Assembly: GCA_030159075.1 (NCBI GenBank)
Contig: BROG01000808.1
Span: 159,501 to 223,500, forward strand
Length of the DNA: 64,000 nucleotides
Direction: 5' to 3'
DNA from: Atrina japonica
Taxonomy: Eukaryota > Mollusca > Bivalvia > Pterioida > Pinnidae
The notes under the pieces are model-generated. The model was not told the DNA's origin. It saw nothing but the letters and a program-made list of their open reading frames with translations, and did no database searches. The stretch's first letter is position 1; every line of letters starts with the position of its first letter. A program made the position numbers and the translations under genes. Of this stretch, positions 15,059-30,900 are shown piece after piece.

Positions 15059-18000
15059 CTACTGTGTGTTTAAATTGATGCAAATTACAAAAGTTTTCAA
15101 TTTTTAAAACAATATCTAGCCATTTTAAGGATCTCATTAAAACTTTTATTTACAACAACTAATTTCTTTTTATCATTCACCTACATTTAATTAAGATTTT
15201 TTAACTTTTATACAATGTATAGTATTACATATACATGTATCATCATTTTAACACATCCTGAAATTCAGTTCCGTTTGGTATCGGTTCTTTTATTACACAC
15301 ACCCAACTTCCATTTCCTCCATAAACTGCAAGCAACAACAGTCAACACACGATGTGTTCTGTGAAATTTTTGGCCACGAGGTAAAGACTAACATATTTCC
15401 TTGTCAATAAAATAATTATTTTAATTCCTAACTGGTTTTTAGTAATCCATTTAAACTACAAATAGAAGGAAATGGATCACTTTCGAAACTTAAGTTTTTT
15501 GAAATGACGAATGCAGAATGATTGTACTTCTACTTTCATTTTGATAAAAGTGGACATTCCAACTTAACATGTCAAAATTTTAGCTTCATCAGATTGGGAA
15601 TTTTAAGTACCAAAATTGAGAAAAAACCAGATACTATTTCCGACTAGAAATGGACCGAATAACTGGCCCAAAAAGTGGCAAAAAATTTCCTGAAATCAAT
15701 TCGCCAAATGGGCGACTTCGTATGTAAAACAATTCGCCCGATCATAAATTCAGTTGCCTCGGGCGAAAGGGCATCTCATAATTTCCACCCCTGAATAGAC
15801 TAATACCATTTTCCATAGTACCATAAAAACTCAAAAAGATTATCCCTATGAAATATGCACACTAAAAAAGTTTCGGATATCAGTAAACAAGGCTTCAAAC
15901 CGAGATACAATAAGCCAGCATTTGTATAAAATGAAACGGTATTAAAAGTATGATTAACAATTAACATTGATTATCTTACTCCATAATTACATAAAAGTGA
16001 ATGATTTCTGTAAATAAACATCTATAATATTGTTCATTGTCCGCATGATGAATACTCAAAGCTGTCACTTCATTTGTTTAATTACAAAAATTAACATACA
16101 TTCTACGTGTAAATAAGTATTTGTCCATTATCAATCATGTTTGTCATATCAATTATGGGCCTTATCACCATGCTGATATAATTTATGTAGTCAGGCTTTA
16201 AAGTAATTAAGTAAAACATTATATCAAGATCAAAAATATAATTTCAAATTGAAAACTTAATACCAGTAATGCTCAAACTCATTTGTCCAACATTCAAGAA
16301 TTAGACTTTAATGTGTGCTGCCATCTATCAATGGCGTACCTGGTATCAGTTTATAATCAGACAATTAATAATTAGGCATGGCCTAAATAAACATCCACAA
16401 TGACTGCTGGTATCAATTATGCAACTATAATCCAAATTCAAAATGTCGACACAAAATGTCAAAATATGTCAACGTCATGTGGTTTTTGAAAATCGGGATC
16501 AACTGCCAGAATAATGTGTATTGCCTTTCAATGGCGACAAGATAAATCATTCAATGAAGCAGGCCTAAATGAAGTTGATAACAAATAAACAAGAGCGATG
16601 CCAGGGGCAGCATATCTCTCGGAAAAAGGGAAAGTGGCATTTTTGTTGGATTGTTGCATGCAATACAGTGATATCAAATATGTGTGATGATTCCTTTCCC
16701 AGTCCTTAGGAAATTATAAACCGCATTCTATAGTTATGGTCCCAAGCGAGCGGGCATGGAGAACAAAAGTAGATGGTTGTGAGGGCAGACCATATAGCTC
16801 GCCTGTTTTATGCTTGTTATAATTTGGGTCAAAATTAGGCCACAGCAACCAGCATCCCCTGCACTGTTGAGTAATGTTCCTATACAATGTGCATGTGACG
16901 TTTCATGGCTGTAGCTGCAGTACTTTGCCCACAATGAACTTACACAAAAGCCTTAAAGCAGTACTATTCATATAATAAATGACTAAGTCCAGGCAAGCTA
17001 AAAATTTGGGTCAAAATAGGCCACAGCGTGCTATTTTCTGGAGAAAGTTGCTTTCTTGTATCATCATTAACTGAAAAAAGACAGCATTACCCTGTATTGT
17101 TGTGTAATGACCTACAAAATGTGCATATGAATTTTCATGACTAGCTGCAGTACATTGCCCACAATGGACTTAAACAAAAACCTTAACACAGACAAAGGAG
17201 TGACAGCAATAGCTCTTCTGTTCTTTGAACAGGCGAGCTAGAAATTAGTCAATTTTGGAGAAGAGTAGCATATTTAGTCTTAGCCTTGATCTGGGACCCT
17301 ATGGCCTTGAACAATGTGAACAAATCGTTCTTTAAATACATGTACATATGTAAGCCAGTAAGGTAAAGGTATTAGATGTATACATAGCTGTATAGACAGT
17401 ATACCAAAAATTAGCAGAAAGCATCAAGAAAATCTATCTAACACAACTGTGACCTTGACCTTGGTGGACCTGACCCAAATTCAATAGGGTTCTTTGTACC
17501 CTGCAGAGGAACAAAAAATCAGCTCCCTGGCATCATGCAATCTCAAGTTATGGTCCAGAAACGAGAAAGCATTAAGAAAATCTAACGCAACTGTGACCTT
17601 GGACCTTTGATGGACCTGACCCAAAATCAATAGGGTTCTTAGTACTATGCAGAGGAACTTGTATACCAAAACCAGCTCCCTAGCATCATGCAATCTGAAG
17701 TTATGGTCCGGAAATGGACAGACAGACAGACGGACATCCCACGTGACAGCTATATCCCACACCACCACACCTCCCCACCCCCGATTTTTTTTGGAGGGAG
17801 GGGATAATAAAGTGAATAAATGAACATCAAGTAGAAAAATTCAAGAAAGTATTACAATAGGATTATAATGGACTCAAATTAAGTAACTGGCATGGCTAAG
17901 ACATATCTGCCGGACGATGTGAGTTGATGTTTTCCTACACCCATGTAATTTTCCCACCCCCAACTATGGATACAATCTTTAAGTGTAAAAATGTACATAT

Positions 18001-21000
18001 ATTACATGGGTTTTTACTGTATATGGACAATAAAGAACCTAGCTGATACATGTACATTGCAAAAGTTACTATACAGACGTTGAAGATCCCAACTGACACA
18101 CACATATATATATAAAGAGTTGTAGCTAATATTAGCAACCCCAGCTCAAAATTTTAAAGTGATCTACCTTGTTTAACATTGTAATGATCTTGTAGAGCTA
18201 ATTAAACCATTTCCAAAACAGTTTAAACTATCTAGATATCTTAAGTGTGTCAAAAGTTACGCCAATTTTAAGTTTGGAAAATCCGGCCATTTACTGGAAT
18301 TTGTTGTACTAGATTACTACATAAGGAGGCTGGCGTGTCGCGGAACCGGCAACGAACACATTTTCATTTTTTTTCATGTAATTTCCCTATTACTTGAGAT
18401 ATCTTTCTAAAATTTTTGCACCCAGCATGATTTGTTTATGCTGAATCCATTTCTGCAGTCAAAAAAATGTTTTTTATACCCACTATTTTTTTGTGTAAAA
18501 ATGAACAAAAAATGCAAAAAATTGTATGCTGCGAAACCATGGATGAAAATATTTTCAGTTTGTTTTTCTTTAATTTCATATTACTATGAGTTATCTTTCT
18601 AAACTTCTGTATCTAACATGATTTTTTCATGCTGAATCTATTTCTACAGTCAAAAAATTGTTATGAACATTCTTTCTTAGTGAAAAAAAATGAACAAGAA
18701 AAGCAAAAAAAAAAAAATATCATTTATAAACAACAAGTGCTATTGTCAGAAGTTACAGAAGTTAAACTTCAGAGCAACAGATTAATTTCATTTCTATCTA
18801 ACCTTATAGGCTACATTAACTTGTGTATTTTATATGAATTTGATTATGGAAAAATGTACATAATTATGTATACATATGTATGACAAACTTCCTTGTACAG
18901 GTAGTTTGTGTTTTTATTTATTTTCATTACTTTTTAATACTGGTATGACAAAATGTATAAAATACAGGCAAATCCTTTAATTCCAGGAGGTTGTGCTTCT
19001 TTTGAGTGATTAGGTAAAATATTATTATTTTTCATCACTCACATTTAAATTTTTGCATAAAACTCAATATACCTGTAATAAATTAGTAAATCCATTCATG
19101 TCGTGAATACTGTTCGAGTACATGCTCAAATATTTATGAGGATTTCTTCAAATGAGCAATATATATTATAATTTTGATTATACACAAATTTATCCATTCA
19201 ATATGCAAACAAGTCCAAACAAGTCCAAACAAGTACAGAATAATTTTTGGGTTTTTTTCCCTTAGAATCATGAAAAGTTAATTGAGGTTGATCAGACCTG
19301 CATGAGAAAATTTGTTGACTTAGTTTTATATAATGCTGATGTTGGTAGGCCAGTTGGCAGGGATATACTGTCTTAAAAATAGGCTTATTAGACATTCGAA
19401 TTCTCAACAGTGCAAATCTAACATTTATGATTTGTGAAAAAAATCTCTGGAGATATAAATAAAGTAGATCTACCTAGGGTTCTGAAAAATTATTCAAGTG
19501 TAGAATCAGTATTAAACTATATTTCGTTTTCTCAATTAAAATACATACAGAGTCTACTGCAGTAATTATTAATGATTTAGATGTAAAATTTCATCGATTG
19601 TATCATGTCACATATGACCAAGTGCTACTGGTTATTGTTAAATTAGAAAGTTTTATAATTTAGGTCTAGTTTAGTCACAGTTCACCCAGCGTTTTGGCCT
19701 TCAATATCGGTCATGAATTCAATATATGAATTTAACATTTACCAAAGGCAACCGTAATTTTATGCTCAGGATTTATTTTTAGTTCATAGACATCATCAAA
19801 ACTCATAATTATCTCAAATATTTCGTTTTATTAATGTGCATTGAGTGACCTATTTCTTTCGGTCATATGCAAATTAGCGATAGACGCCGATTGATGTCGG
19901 ATGTCCAAAAAGCTCATTAAAAGACTTTATTATCATTTTTTCAGAAGCCAAAACATTTTTAATTGATTATATTTGGAATTAAAACATGATAGATGTGGAT
20001 AACTCGTTTTAAATGTAGCGGATTCCGACTATCACTTTGTTAATCTTTCACCCCGGAGGTTAAATCCAAGATGGCGCCAAGTGAAGCGTGGGTCGTCTTC
20101 AACTGCACCGGTGCACTAAAAAAGTTTGACGCTCGATGCGAGGTAGTAAATCATGTCGTAGAATGTTGATTAATATGTCAAAATTTAAGTTGTAACACGA
20201 TCTTTTTAGATATGGGTGAACAAAAGTGCAATATCTAATGACCATTATGCACACCACCGTCAAAGATTTACTTCTGCAACTTCTACAAAAACATTTTTTT
20301 TAAAAAATGTTCAACTTCCGTGACATAGAAAAATTCATTCTTTGATTGGATATAAAATTTCATGAATATTCATTAACATTTAGGCACTCGCAAATGAGTT
20401 TGATTATCATAGCCCATCGGACTGCTCGTCCGTAACTGCAGCCAAAGCGGTATCGATGAAAATGTGCCGATTTTTATTTTTAACTCGCAAAATCATCACA
20501 TTTACATTAACGAAAAGCAACGAAATACATATCATTGGAAAGTACATTTATTTCTCTTTCAGATGGTATATAATATATAAATATTCTGAAATAAATTATG
20601 CCTGAAGTTGAGACTTTAAAACCATGAACATAAAAATTTGATTAATTCCAGTGCGTTATCGATACGAGCTGGGGTTGCTACTAATATAGAAACACAGAGC
20701 TTCTAGGCGATACAAAGTACATCTTCCCTAGCACACAGACAGCATTACAATGGTAATATACAGACAAAGTATCTTCAAAGCCACTGTACAGAATTTTTGC
20801 TGGTATACAGACACAATATCCAAGTTACATTTATTGATGTAATATTTTTACAGAGAGCATTCTAGCTTAGATATTGAAACATAATATCAGAGACTATACC
20901 ACCACAGAAAATGTCCTTAGAAAGTAAGCAGAGTTCTAGAGTGTCTAGTTTTCAATAGCTACCATTACATGCCTCACCACTATGGTATTTAACGATAGGT

Positions 21001-21930
21001 CTGGTTACGAAATTTGCATGTATTTGTGTTTCTGTACAATATAAACATTTAAGTTTTAGAGTTTTATTTCTCAGAAATGTAGATCCCATAGACTATTTTT
21101 AAGGGTGTTCTGTTTTTACTATTAGATATGAAACTAGTTTCTGAGAATGATACAAATAGCTTTTCCAATACCAAAAGGATATGAACAACTCAGCTCAGAT
21201 GTTTTACTTTTTTATGTTTGAATAAGACAGTAGAAACAATCCACTACATTTTTTTAAGTCAGAAAAACAAAAGCTGAAGTACACAAAATTAGAATTTATA
21301 ATTTTTCCCAAGATTGTACCTAGGCATTACTTTAATATAAAAAATAACTATAATGAGGTAAAAAAAATTGTCTTACCAAGTCGAGACGGTGCGAGTATAG
21401 ATGATCGATGTCCCTCGGCATTCTTCTCATCTGCAAAGTGAAAAAAACATCATATCTTAGGAAATGTCTTTCAATTTAAATATAAAAATATCAGAATGTG
21501 CAAATAAAAATGGAAAATCTCGATAAAAGGCTAAAACTTATATACAGCCATAATTTAGGAAAACAAGAAGCCCCATTGGCCATATCAGTCCCCTGGGTAG
21601 AGCATGATCACAGTGAGAATAGACTGATCACTGGTTTGAAGATCAATCCTAGCAGCTGCCTTATATTTCTTTTCAATTCATAGATTTAGACAAGATTTTC
21701 TAAGACCAAGTATTTACGGTAATCAATATTTAGCTAAATTGACCCTGGTCCACTGCTCACTTGATAATAAATTTCTCAATTTTGGTAGAAGGTTTATTCA
21801 ATTTTGCTTCACAATATGTAGGAGAAGAAAGATTTTCAAAGATAATGCAAATAATTACTATGTGGGCCATATTGACCCCACCCTAGATCCCCTGCTCTGA
21901 GTGATCAAACAAAAGGTGGTTGTATAATTG

Positions 21931-21994
<64 letters not shown>

Positions 21995-24900
21995 GCACAC
22001 ACACCCACACACATACACTCACACACATATACATATATATTTATAAGTTTCCAGTTCATGGATAGGAAATTTTAGTTTTACCATAAAATTTAAAATCTAT
22101 TTAATTTTGTTTACTTTTATGGTTAAATAAATTTCATTTCAACAAGAATGCAGACATGATAAGAAAAAGATGTGATGTACAGTTTTTCTGTAAAAAGCTT
22201 CAAAATGGAAGCTCATCATGAAACCAAATGAGTGGACATAACACCATGTGGCTGTATCTTTAAATTATATTATGAAATAGAATTATTCATATAATGTCTC
22301 TAGAGATTATTAAAACAGAAAATGAAAACTGAAATTCATAATTCAGCTTGACCGTGCTGGTCAATATTCTGGACACCATTACTTCCACAATCTTGACAAA
22401 TGAATAATTCATTTAAATTGACATGAATCATAAAAAAATATATTATTAAGTATTATCTCACTTTGATGGTCCTTTTTATTTACAATTTCATTAATATTTA
22501 GGATATCAGGTAAGTATTTGGCAAGATATTGGATATTTTTTTCACATATTATTGAAGTAACATGGACACCATATATTTTTTACCAGGGGATGAAAATATA
22601 TGTTTCTAAAATGTCTAAACAATCCACATTGTTATAAATAATTGTCATACTACTGTCTGTTGGTCTAAATAAATTTTAGTTAAAATCAAAATGATAACTG
22701 ATGTTTTTTCTGCAAGAAAAATTCAGAAATTTTAAATAATTTTTGATATACATGTATATCCATGCTTCCACTAAAGGGAAGGAATGATAATTGTTCGTTA
22801 AACACTTATAGGACATCTATCTATGCACAGTATTGGTTTTTAGTGGACAGTATCCAGAGAATATGGGCCTACTGGTACAATGTGACAAGTAATATTGTCT
22901 ATAACAAGAGCAAATGGTATTTATTAGGTTTTATTGTTTGTTTATCGGTGTTTTAGCCACTTTCAACAGTATTTCAGTTATATCATAATGGCATCTAGCT
23001 GATGCAGGCTGAACAAATTCTGACCTATGCTAGAAATGAATCCTTTGCAGCAAGGGATCTTTAACGTGCCAAGCCAATCCTTGACACAGGACTTTAGGTT
23101 TTACTGTCTCAATCTGAAGGACAGGGATCTGACCTGCTGTCAGCTGGACTCAAACTCTCACAACATTAAAATCAAGAGACGAGCATAAAACTATATATCA
23201 TATGATTGTTTTGGAAAACTCAAGTGTTAACCATACAAAAGACATCTTTGCCGATTTCCATTCGTGGACACCATAGGTTAAGAACAAAATGCAGTTTTTG
23301 TAAATGAATTTTCTTTTAAGGTTATTAAAATATTTTAAAATACTTTTTAATGTAGTATCTAGGTGATTTTTTCTTTATAATGACACACATAGCAAATTCC
23401 TTAATGAATAAATTTATTCTCAAACCAATACCTTAAACGCACATAAAAATCGATGTGACATTTTTCACTGTACGAAATCAATGATATTGGGACTTCTCAT
23501 ACAAAATTCAAATAACAGATAATATTTACAACTTATTTTTTAATTTTAATTATGAAATCACAAACTTAAAATTTGACAACAGTAAGTATAGATGGAATTT
23601 CACCTTAATTATTTTAATATTTGACTTTAAAATATTTGTTGATGAGTTGTCCTAGAACCGGAAACTTACTTATATATATACACACACAAACATTTGTATA
23701 TTTGTACATATCACAATCAACTTTTCATATAGGCAAGCATACAGCTATATCAGGGATGTAATACATGTTACACAATGTCAATAAACATTATTACAAACAC
23801 TAATTTACAATTACAAAGATACTGAAACATACCTTTGGCATCATTTTCAGGTTGTTTTGAAAGAAAAGGGCTAGCACCTAATCTACTTGGAGCTATAACA
23901 ACTGAAAATAACAAACATTTATAATCAAACATAAATCTCATTTAAAAATGGCAAAGAAAAATTACAATTTGAAAAAAAAAAATTGACAAAGCATTAACAA
24001 GCACTGTCTCAATGACACCCAATTCAGTAAGATTTGCTTGTTATGAATCAAGATGTAAAAAAAATAGACTTGTCACTGGCCAGACTTAATGAAAATGTAA
24101 TGGTCCTGTTTAATAACTTAAAATGTAGATGAAACTAAGAGAATTATCTGTCACAGAATTATCATAAATATAAACTGCAAGTTCTAATCTAAAATTCAAC
24201 ATCTATTTTTTTCTAAAGCCAGTTATAGATCATGATGCAGTGCTCCAGATAACTTTCTGAGCACTTGGGTACAATACCCATCATTTCCAAATACAGTGGG
24301 TATTTTTAGCCACAACATTTCTGTCAAGTGGGTATTTTCCAATTCTGTTGCCAAATTTTAATTGCCATTGGTTTTACTGTAATGGCTTGGCTGCTATATT
24401 ACCATAATTTAATATGTATTTAACTGTTTGTACAATTAAAATCCACACTTTAAACATCTGGGTGCGGGTCAGCATAAATGCATTAACACTACAGAGCATC
24501 AACACACTTTATGACCAAGATTCATTTAGAACAAGATCCAGTGTGTTTAATTTCACACTTCGCTTTTGATTTGCATTGGGTATCTTACACAGGGATTATA
24601 ATTTGCATGCGTATCCATTTATTTTTAATACGTAAAATATGCAAATACGCAGCTTATCTGGAGCATTGAATTGATGTATTCTCTATCATGCAAATGTTTG
24701 TCAATCTCAATTTGTGTGCTGAACAAGAATATAAAATCAGAAAGATCCAGCATTTACAGGTGAGTAAAATGAAAATGTTAGAATTTAGAGACCTGGCTGA
24801 TTGCTTGATGGTTGTGAGGCTGTGGATACCACATCTGTTTTCAATACTGGACGAGGACCAAAAGGATTTGGTGGTGCTACAGCTGAAATGTAGAAAGCAG

Positions 24901-27900
24901 CAAATAAATATATCAATCTCTTGATTTTAATCTTAAAGACAAAAATTGACAAATACTATTATGTAAGAAAGTCAATTCAATTGTGCGAGGACATCCTGAA
25001 TTTCAATAATTGAAATAAAAGTAAAAGTGAACTTGAAAAATATTTCTTACTAGTTTTATATCTGAAATCACAACTTGTGGCAAATATCTAGTTACACCAA
25101 TAATTGGAAAATCACTTACTCAATCATAGCTTTAACCATATATGGTGATACTTGCCAAGTGTTTTTAATTTAAATAACTATATGAGAAACCCTAGGGCCA
25201 GCAATTTTCCGCGATTGCAGAATCGGCAATATGAAACTGAATTTGCGTTTTTGAAAAATTCCAACATGAGATAGAATTTATCAAATTGTGAACTAGTGTG
25301 CTATTTCCGTGTGTTATAAACTTCAATTCTTTATTTATTAAAAATATTTCATCACATAATTTTAAATCAATTACTATTTTATCCCTTAGATTTATTAGCC
25401 TACATTTACACATCAAAAGATAAGGGCAATCATTTCCATTGTCTTAACATCAGTACTGACTGACATCTGCGGATCTGGTGTCTTCCAAAACGAAAATAGG
25501 TTTAATTTGATATCTTGAATTAGGTTTTCATAATGTTTATTTCAATTTCTGAATATATATACCAATTTTTATAATTCATAGTAAAATTTCACAATGTACA
25601 ATCCATCGTAACTTTTTACGACTCACCGCTCGATTGATAGCCTGTTTTTGTTACCAACACAAACACGTGTTCACACTTTGACGTTTTTGACAGCGAGCTA
25701 CGATGGCTGAAGACACATGTATGTAAAAAGAGGCGAGTTACTCCCATTTAAAAAATAAATACATCAGCACGGGTTGATAGTTTCCATGGAATCTTTATGA
25801 GGATGGCGACGTTTAATTTTGCAAAGTCTGTCAGCATAGTATAGATTACGCTAGTGTTGATACAATAAATTAAAAGACTAAAATTAGATACATGTACATA
25901 TAGATCTACTTTATAAGTTTATTTAAAGTAAAAACACCGCAGACTTGTGCCGAGTTAGGTGATAAATTCAAGCAATTAGAAATTACCTGTACAATTTCGA
26001 ACAAAACTTGTTACCTACATGTATATGGGTATAGGCCTACAGACTTACAAATTATTTATCAAATATCTTAAAATCATAAAAACATACAGTGTTGCATATA
26101 CATGTACAGTGAAACCTGTATATAGGGGACACCCAAGGGACCAGACAATATGCAGGTGACCCTTATACACAGGTTCAATTTAGCTGAAGTATGCAGTCAA
26201 GGGACTTGAAAAAACTGGCCTTTATAAACAGGTAATCGTTATAATTGTTATATAGAGGTGGTCACTATAGCATGTTTTACTGTATATGTTTTATTTAATT
26301 CCCTATTTAAATCTATCATTTAATTGGTGTGGCAGGATATTGAAAGTATAATTATGAGTGTATTGTTAGATATTTTTCATCTAAAGTATGCTTTTAGTTC
26401 TTTTTCTTGTAAAAACAGAAAAAAACAGAATTTACAAATACTGAAAACAGAATTGAAGCAAATCTGAAACGGAAAATCACTGGCCCTAAAACCCTTTCGC
26501 ACAACAAAAGTAATTGGGGCTTCCCTCCTAAGATCATTCAGTAACACAACATCCCCGATGTGAATGGTTGTGACTCTGAAACTGATTAAAATTATTTTCA
26601 CAATGACTGGAATTTTCTCAACTTACCATTGTAGCCAGGGCTTTGGTCTTCTTTTGCCTATTAATATAAGATTCATCATTAAACATATGAGAATGATTTT
26701 GTTTTTTATTGCATGAATTCTGATAATATCAGTGATATTGTAAATGAAGAATAATGAACAATTTATATGTTCTATCCTTTCTATAGTATTCAGAGTTCTT
26801 TTTCTAATATTTTTCTTCCTGTAATATTTGCTGATGGTGTTATTATTTACTACTTGATGTAATAAAACCTGTAAAAATGAATTATCGACCTGAGTATCAA
26901 AATTATCTGACACTTTTATTTTCTGTTCAGCTTTTGTTTATTGTTAGGCCTGTACCATACTCTATATCAGGCCTTTTTCTATAGTCTCCACAAAACCGAA
27001 CACCAGCCCTATTCCCAATTCAAAATACAGGTGCTTTTTCCCAATTTAATGAAAAAACTCACAATTTAGTTTACAAACTGCAAATGTAATGTAATCAAAA
27101 ATGAATTAATGAAGGGGAAAATACATTTTTCAAAAGAGATTCCATCCTATTTAGATTTACAAGTGTGGCATCTTTTTTTCCCAATTTGAGTCGGTTTACA
27201 ATAAGGTTCACAATTGTGTTGCCAATGGCACTTTCACAAAATTGGCAGAAAAAGGCCTCTCACTGCCAATCAGTTCAGGTTTAAGACTTGCTGTAACATG
27301 CATATGGTAAGCTGATTATATGGGTAGAAGTTAACAAGTTTACTTGAGGGAAGACCAGCAGTCTATTCTGTATTCACCTGTACATTGTAGCCACATTTTC
27401 TCCTTCCACATTAAAAACTGGCTGCCACCTGACAAATAACTGAAAAATGGTTTAAAGTTCCATTAACCATTAGAAATCCTGCATATCATCAAGGTTTAAG
27501 TACATTAAGCAATTAACATACCTGTTGTGTCTGCTCCTGGTCACTTTGTTGACCTTCAACCTCTCCTCTAGCTTTATCATTTGATTCTGAAATATACACA
27601 GTTAATTACTACCTATGTAAAGTTCTTGAAATATGTATCTTCATCATACAGTCATATTCATCAGCATTACTTATGTCTTAAATTTCACAACTGCTTATAC
27701 TGACTATGCACAGTATGTCACTATGTGGCCATAAGTACATGTAATGTCGGGAATTTTTGTGACGCCATTATGCATTGCATGCATTTTCCTACTTTTTTCC
27801 AATTTATAAACACAAACAGTATATCAGTAATCAATAGCATTTTATAGGTATTTAAATTCCTATCCCAAAAGAATTACTGGTAAGACTGAAATGTCTGACT

Positions 27901-30900
27901 GTCAGTAAAGTTTTTGGGTTCATAGTGATTTTATGAACGACTCACCTACCTGAGCAAATGTTACCAAATAAGCATATGTGAAAAATAATGATTGATGAAC
28001 TACATCATATACCATACCAGGGCTCTACATTAAGGATTTTTTTCACTTGTCCCATCAGACAAGTAATAACCAAAAGTAACTTATCCAAATCCTAAATCCA
28101 CTTGTCCATAATTTACAAAGAAAAAATTAATAGGCGTCATAAATAATTAAAAATATAAAAAAAATAATAATAAAATAAAAAATCAGGCCTACTGAATATG
28201 AGAATATTCATCAGACAACGAAAAATAAAAGCAACAACACCGAAAGAGATGTTACCAAAAACTAAACAAGACACAGAAATATACATGTATGTGTAATCGC
28301 ACACTACAATAATGTCTACTAGAACTTGCCACTTTTCAATTTACACTGTTAAAATAAACAAACCCTTATTGTTGGAAACTTGGATCTTCGGCAGTTGATT
28401 GACTGCAGAATGTTTTTAAACTGCTCTCAATTTAATCTTGTATTTCATTATTTCTTTTGTTTCTTTGCAACTCATATTTCATTATTATTTTGTTTATGAA
28501 TTGTTTTCAGTCATTATCCATTAAATTGTCAACCCATGTTTACCATATGTAACAGAGCAAATCTGGTGTACATACCACCATTCAAAATTAAAAGAAAATT
28601 ATCAAAGTGGTTGGGTAGTATAAGACCACCTTTCTTTTGAGACCACATTTTAAAAAAATTCACATGTAGTTAAATAATCCATTGAATAAAACCTCTTTTG
28701 AGAAATCATCTCAGCACCTATCTTGATAGGTGTCAAATTTAGCACATGTAGCAAATGTGTCTCACTAGTCAGTTGGACTAATTGGAAAGAAAATTTACTA
28801 CCGTAGTCCTACAAAAAATTCACTAGTCCCAGAGTGGTATGACTACTATTTTATATTTTTATTATGTCAATAATTAAAATAACTATGATTATCTTTGAAT
28901 TAAGAAAAAATGAATGAGCTAATTAAGTGATATTCGATGTATATGTACAATATAAACTTCATTAATCATTGCTCGTGTTTATACACTGCAATCAGGGTTT
29001 TCCCTTACGCATGATTCCTTCATCTCTGACAAATAAAATCTTTTCAGGACACAAAACATGAATATTAGTGAGTCCCTAAAGACGCACAAAAACTTAAGTT
29101 AAGTAATTTTTTTTTCAACCTGAGACTGAAAATGTGACTTGTGCCTTTGTTTTCATGTATTTTCTTGAATTTCACTGACTTGGAGACTCATAAATTTAAT
29201 TAAGGACTTAGGACTTTGTTCTGGTGGGTCCCTACATGTAGGTCCCACTAAATTAACATCCTTGGGAAACCCCTGTGAAATGTTTATACATGTACAGATT
29301 TTCTACTAGTCAAGCGACTACCTGAAGCACAACCTTGACTAGTCCGCTGCAAACGTTACTACATGTAGCTACTTACTACTTTACTAGTACTGTTCTGCTT
29401 TTATGGACAAATTTCAGAAGGCAAGGATGAAAAATTCACCTTAAATAGACTGCAATATTCCTATGAAAATGTCACAGCATCTTACTGCTAAGAAAGAATA
29501 TGAGAGGACTTCTGTCCCTGACCTTTCAATAAAAAAAAAACCCTTAAAATCCCACCAGAATTTTGGCCTAAAAGTTTCTAATCTCTGAACAATATCATAT
29601 AACAGTATGCCTCTGATTTTACATGTACCTAATACATGTAAGTATATAATTATGGAGATTGTAATAGGTCTCTCTGTATATTCCCAGGGTTCTCACTGGC
29701 TCACAAATCTTGTGCTATTTCACAATAAATAGCAAATGACCCCTAAATAAGAATCAGTGGCATCATAGTGGGCACAAAATAGACTCACCTTTTATACGTT
29801 CCTACTAATTAGAGTATACTATTGTCCAATTCACATAAGTTTTTTGGGGGGCGGGTAACCTTTTGATTATCATACGGATGATTCTACTCACTTTTCGATT
29901 ATGTCATGCTGCATGGGAAAAACGTTTTATTCCTCACTGGATATTCTCTTATGTATGGTGACAAGAAGGAACAATTACTCAATAATGTAGTCAGAGTAAT
30001 TTTAATGTTATACTTTATCACCTTAAATTTAAACTCACCCAGGTCAAGAAAGGGTTCGCAAGACTACGCTGCGCCAGGTTGTAGGGATTAGTATAGATCT
30101 ATTCGGATAGCACAATATTTCATAATTAACCAGTTAACTGGAAAACATGGCACAAATATTCATTTCCGATGATTTATTTTAAGATTCGATATCAATTATG
30201 TATTAAAATTTGCCAGAAAAGAAATTTTATTTTGGATCGTCGAGCATGCTGCCATTGATCTCTTTTATAGCCATAGGCACAGAACCTGTGTATTTATGTG
30301 TACGTTGATTTTTAGCTTTTACTAGACCATAGAAATTATTGTAATTAACTGTTAAATAACTGTTTTGACAAAGCATAAAATACAAATAAATACATGAAAA
30401 TAATTAATAAACTATTTAATAATGCATATATACCAAAAAATATCTAGAGTAATTTACTCTACATCTTTCGCATACTCTATTTAGTAGGACCCTCTTTTGT
30501 CATAATAATAAGTCACGGAGGGTCTAACATAATCTAGGACTGTCATCCATGAGGAATTCTACATCGATAAGTAAAAAGTATCGATATACCGATAAATCTA
30601 ATAATTTGGTACTTCTATGAATGCATTCAAAATTGAAATAGATTCATTGTAATATTTAGTTGTTTTATTGTATATTTGACTTAGCTGAACCTATGCCTTT
30701 TTTATGTTCAGTCTGAAAGTGACTGTTTGGAATGTTTTATATAAAAATGTGTGTTTTATCTGTCAGTTACATCACATTTACCATTCTATGAAAAAATAAT
30801 CTGAATTTATCGTCATAATTTAAATGAAATTTTAACGTGTATGATACGGAACCTGTGGCAGACGGTATCATCCATAATAGACATATAAAACGACCTCTCG

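Noticed and set aside
28020..29400. A possible large element with CAGGGCTCTACA left end and ACTAGTC-rich interior
   Set aside because: No convincing right terminus was found; left unannotated.
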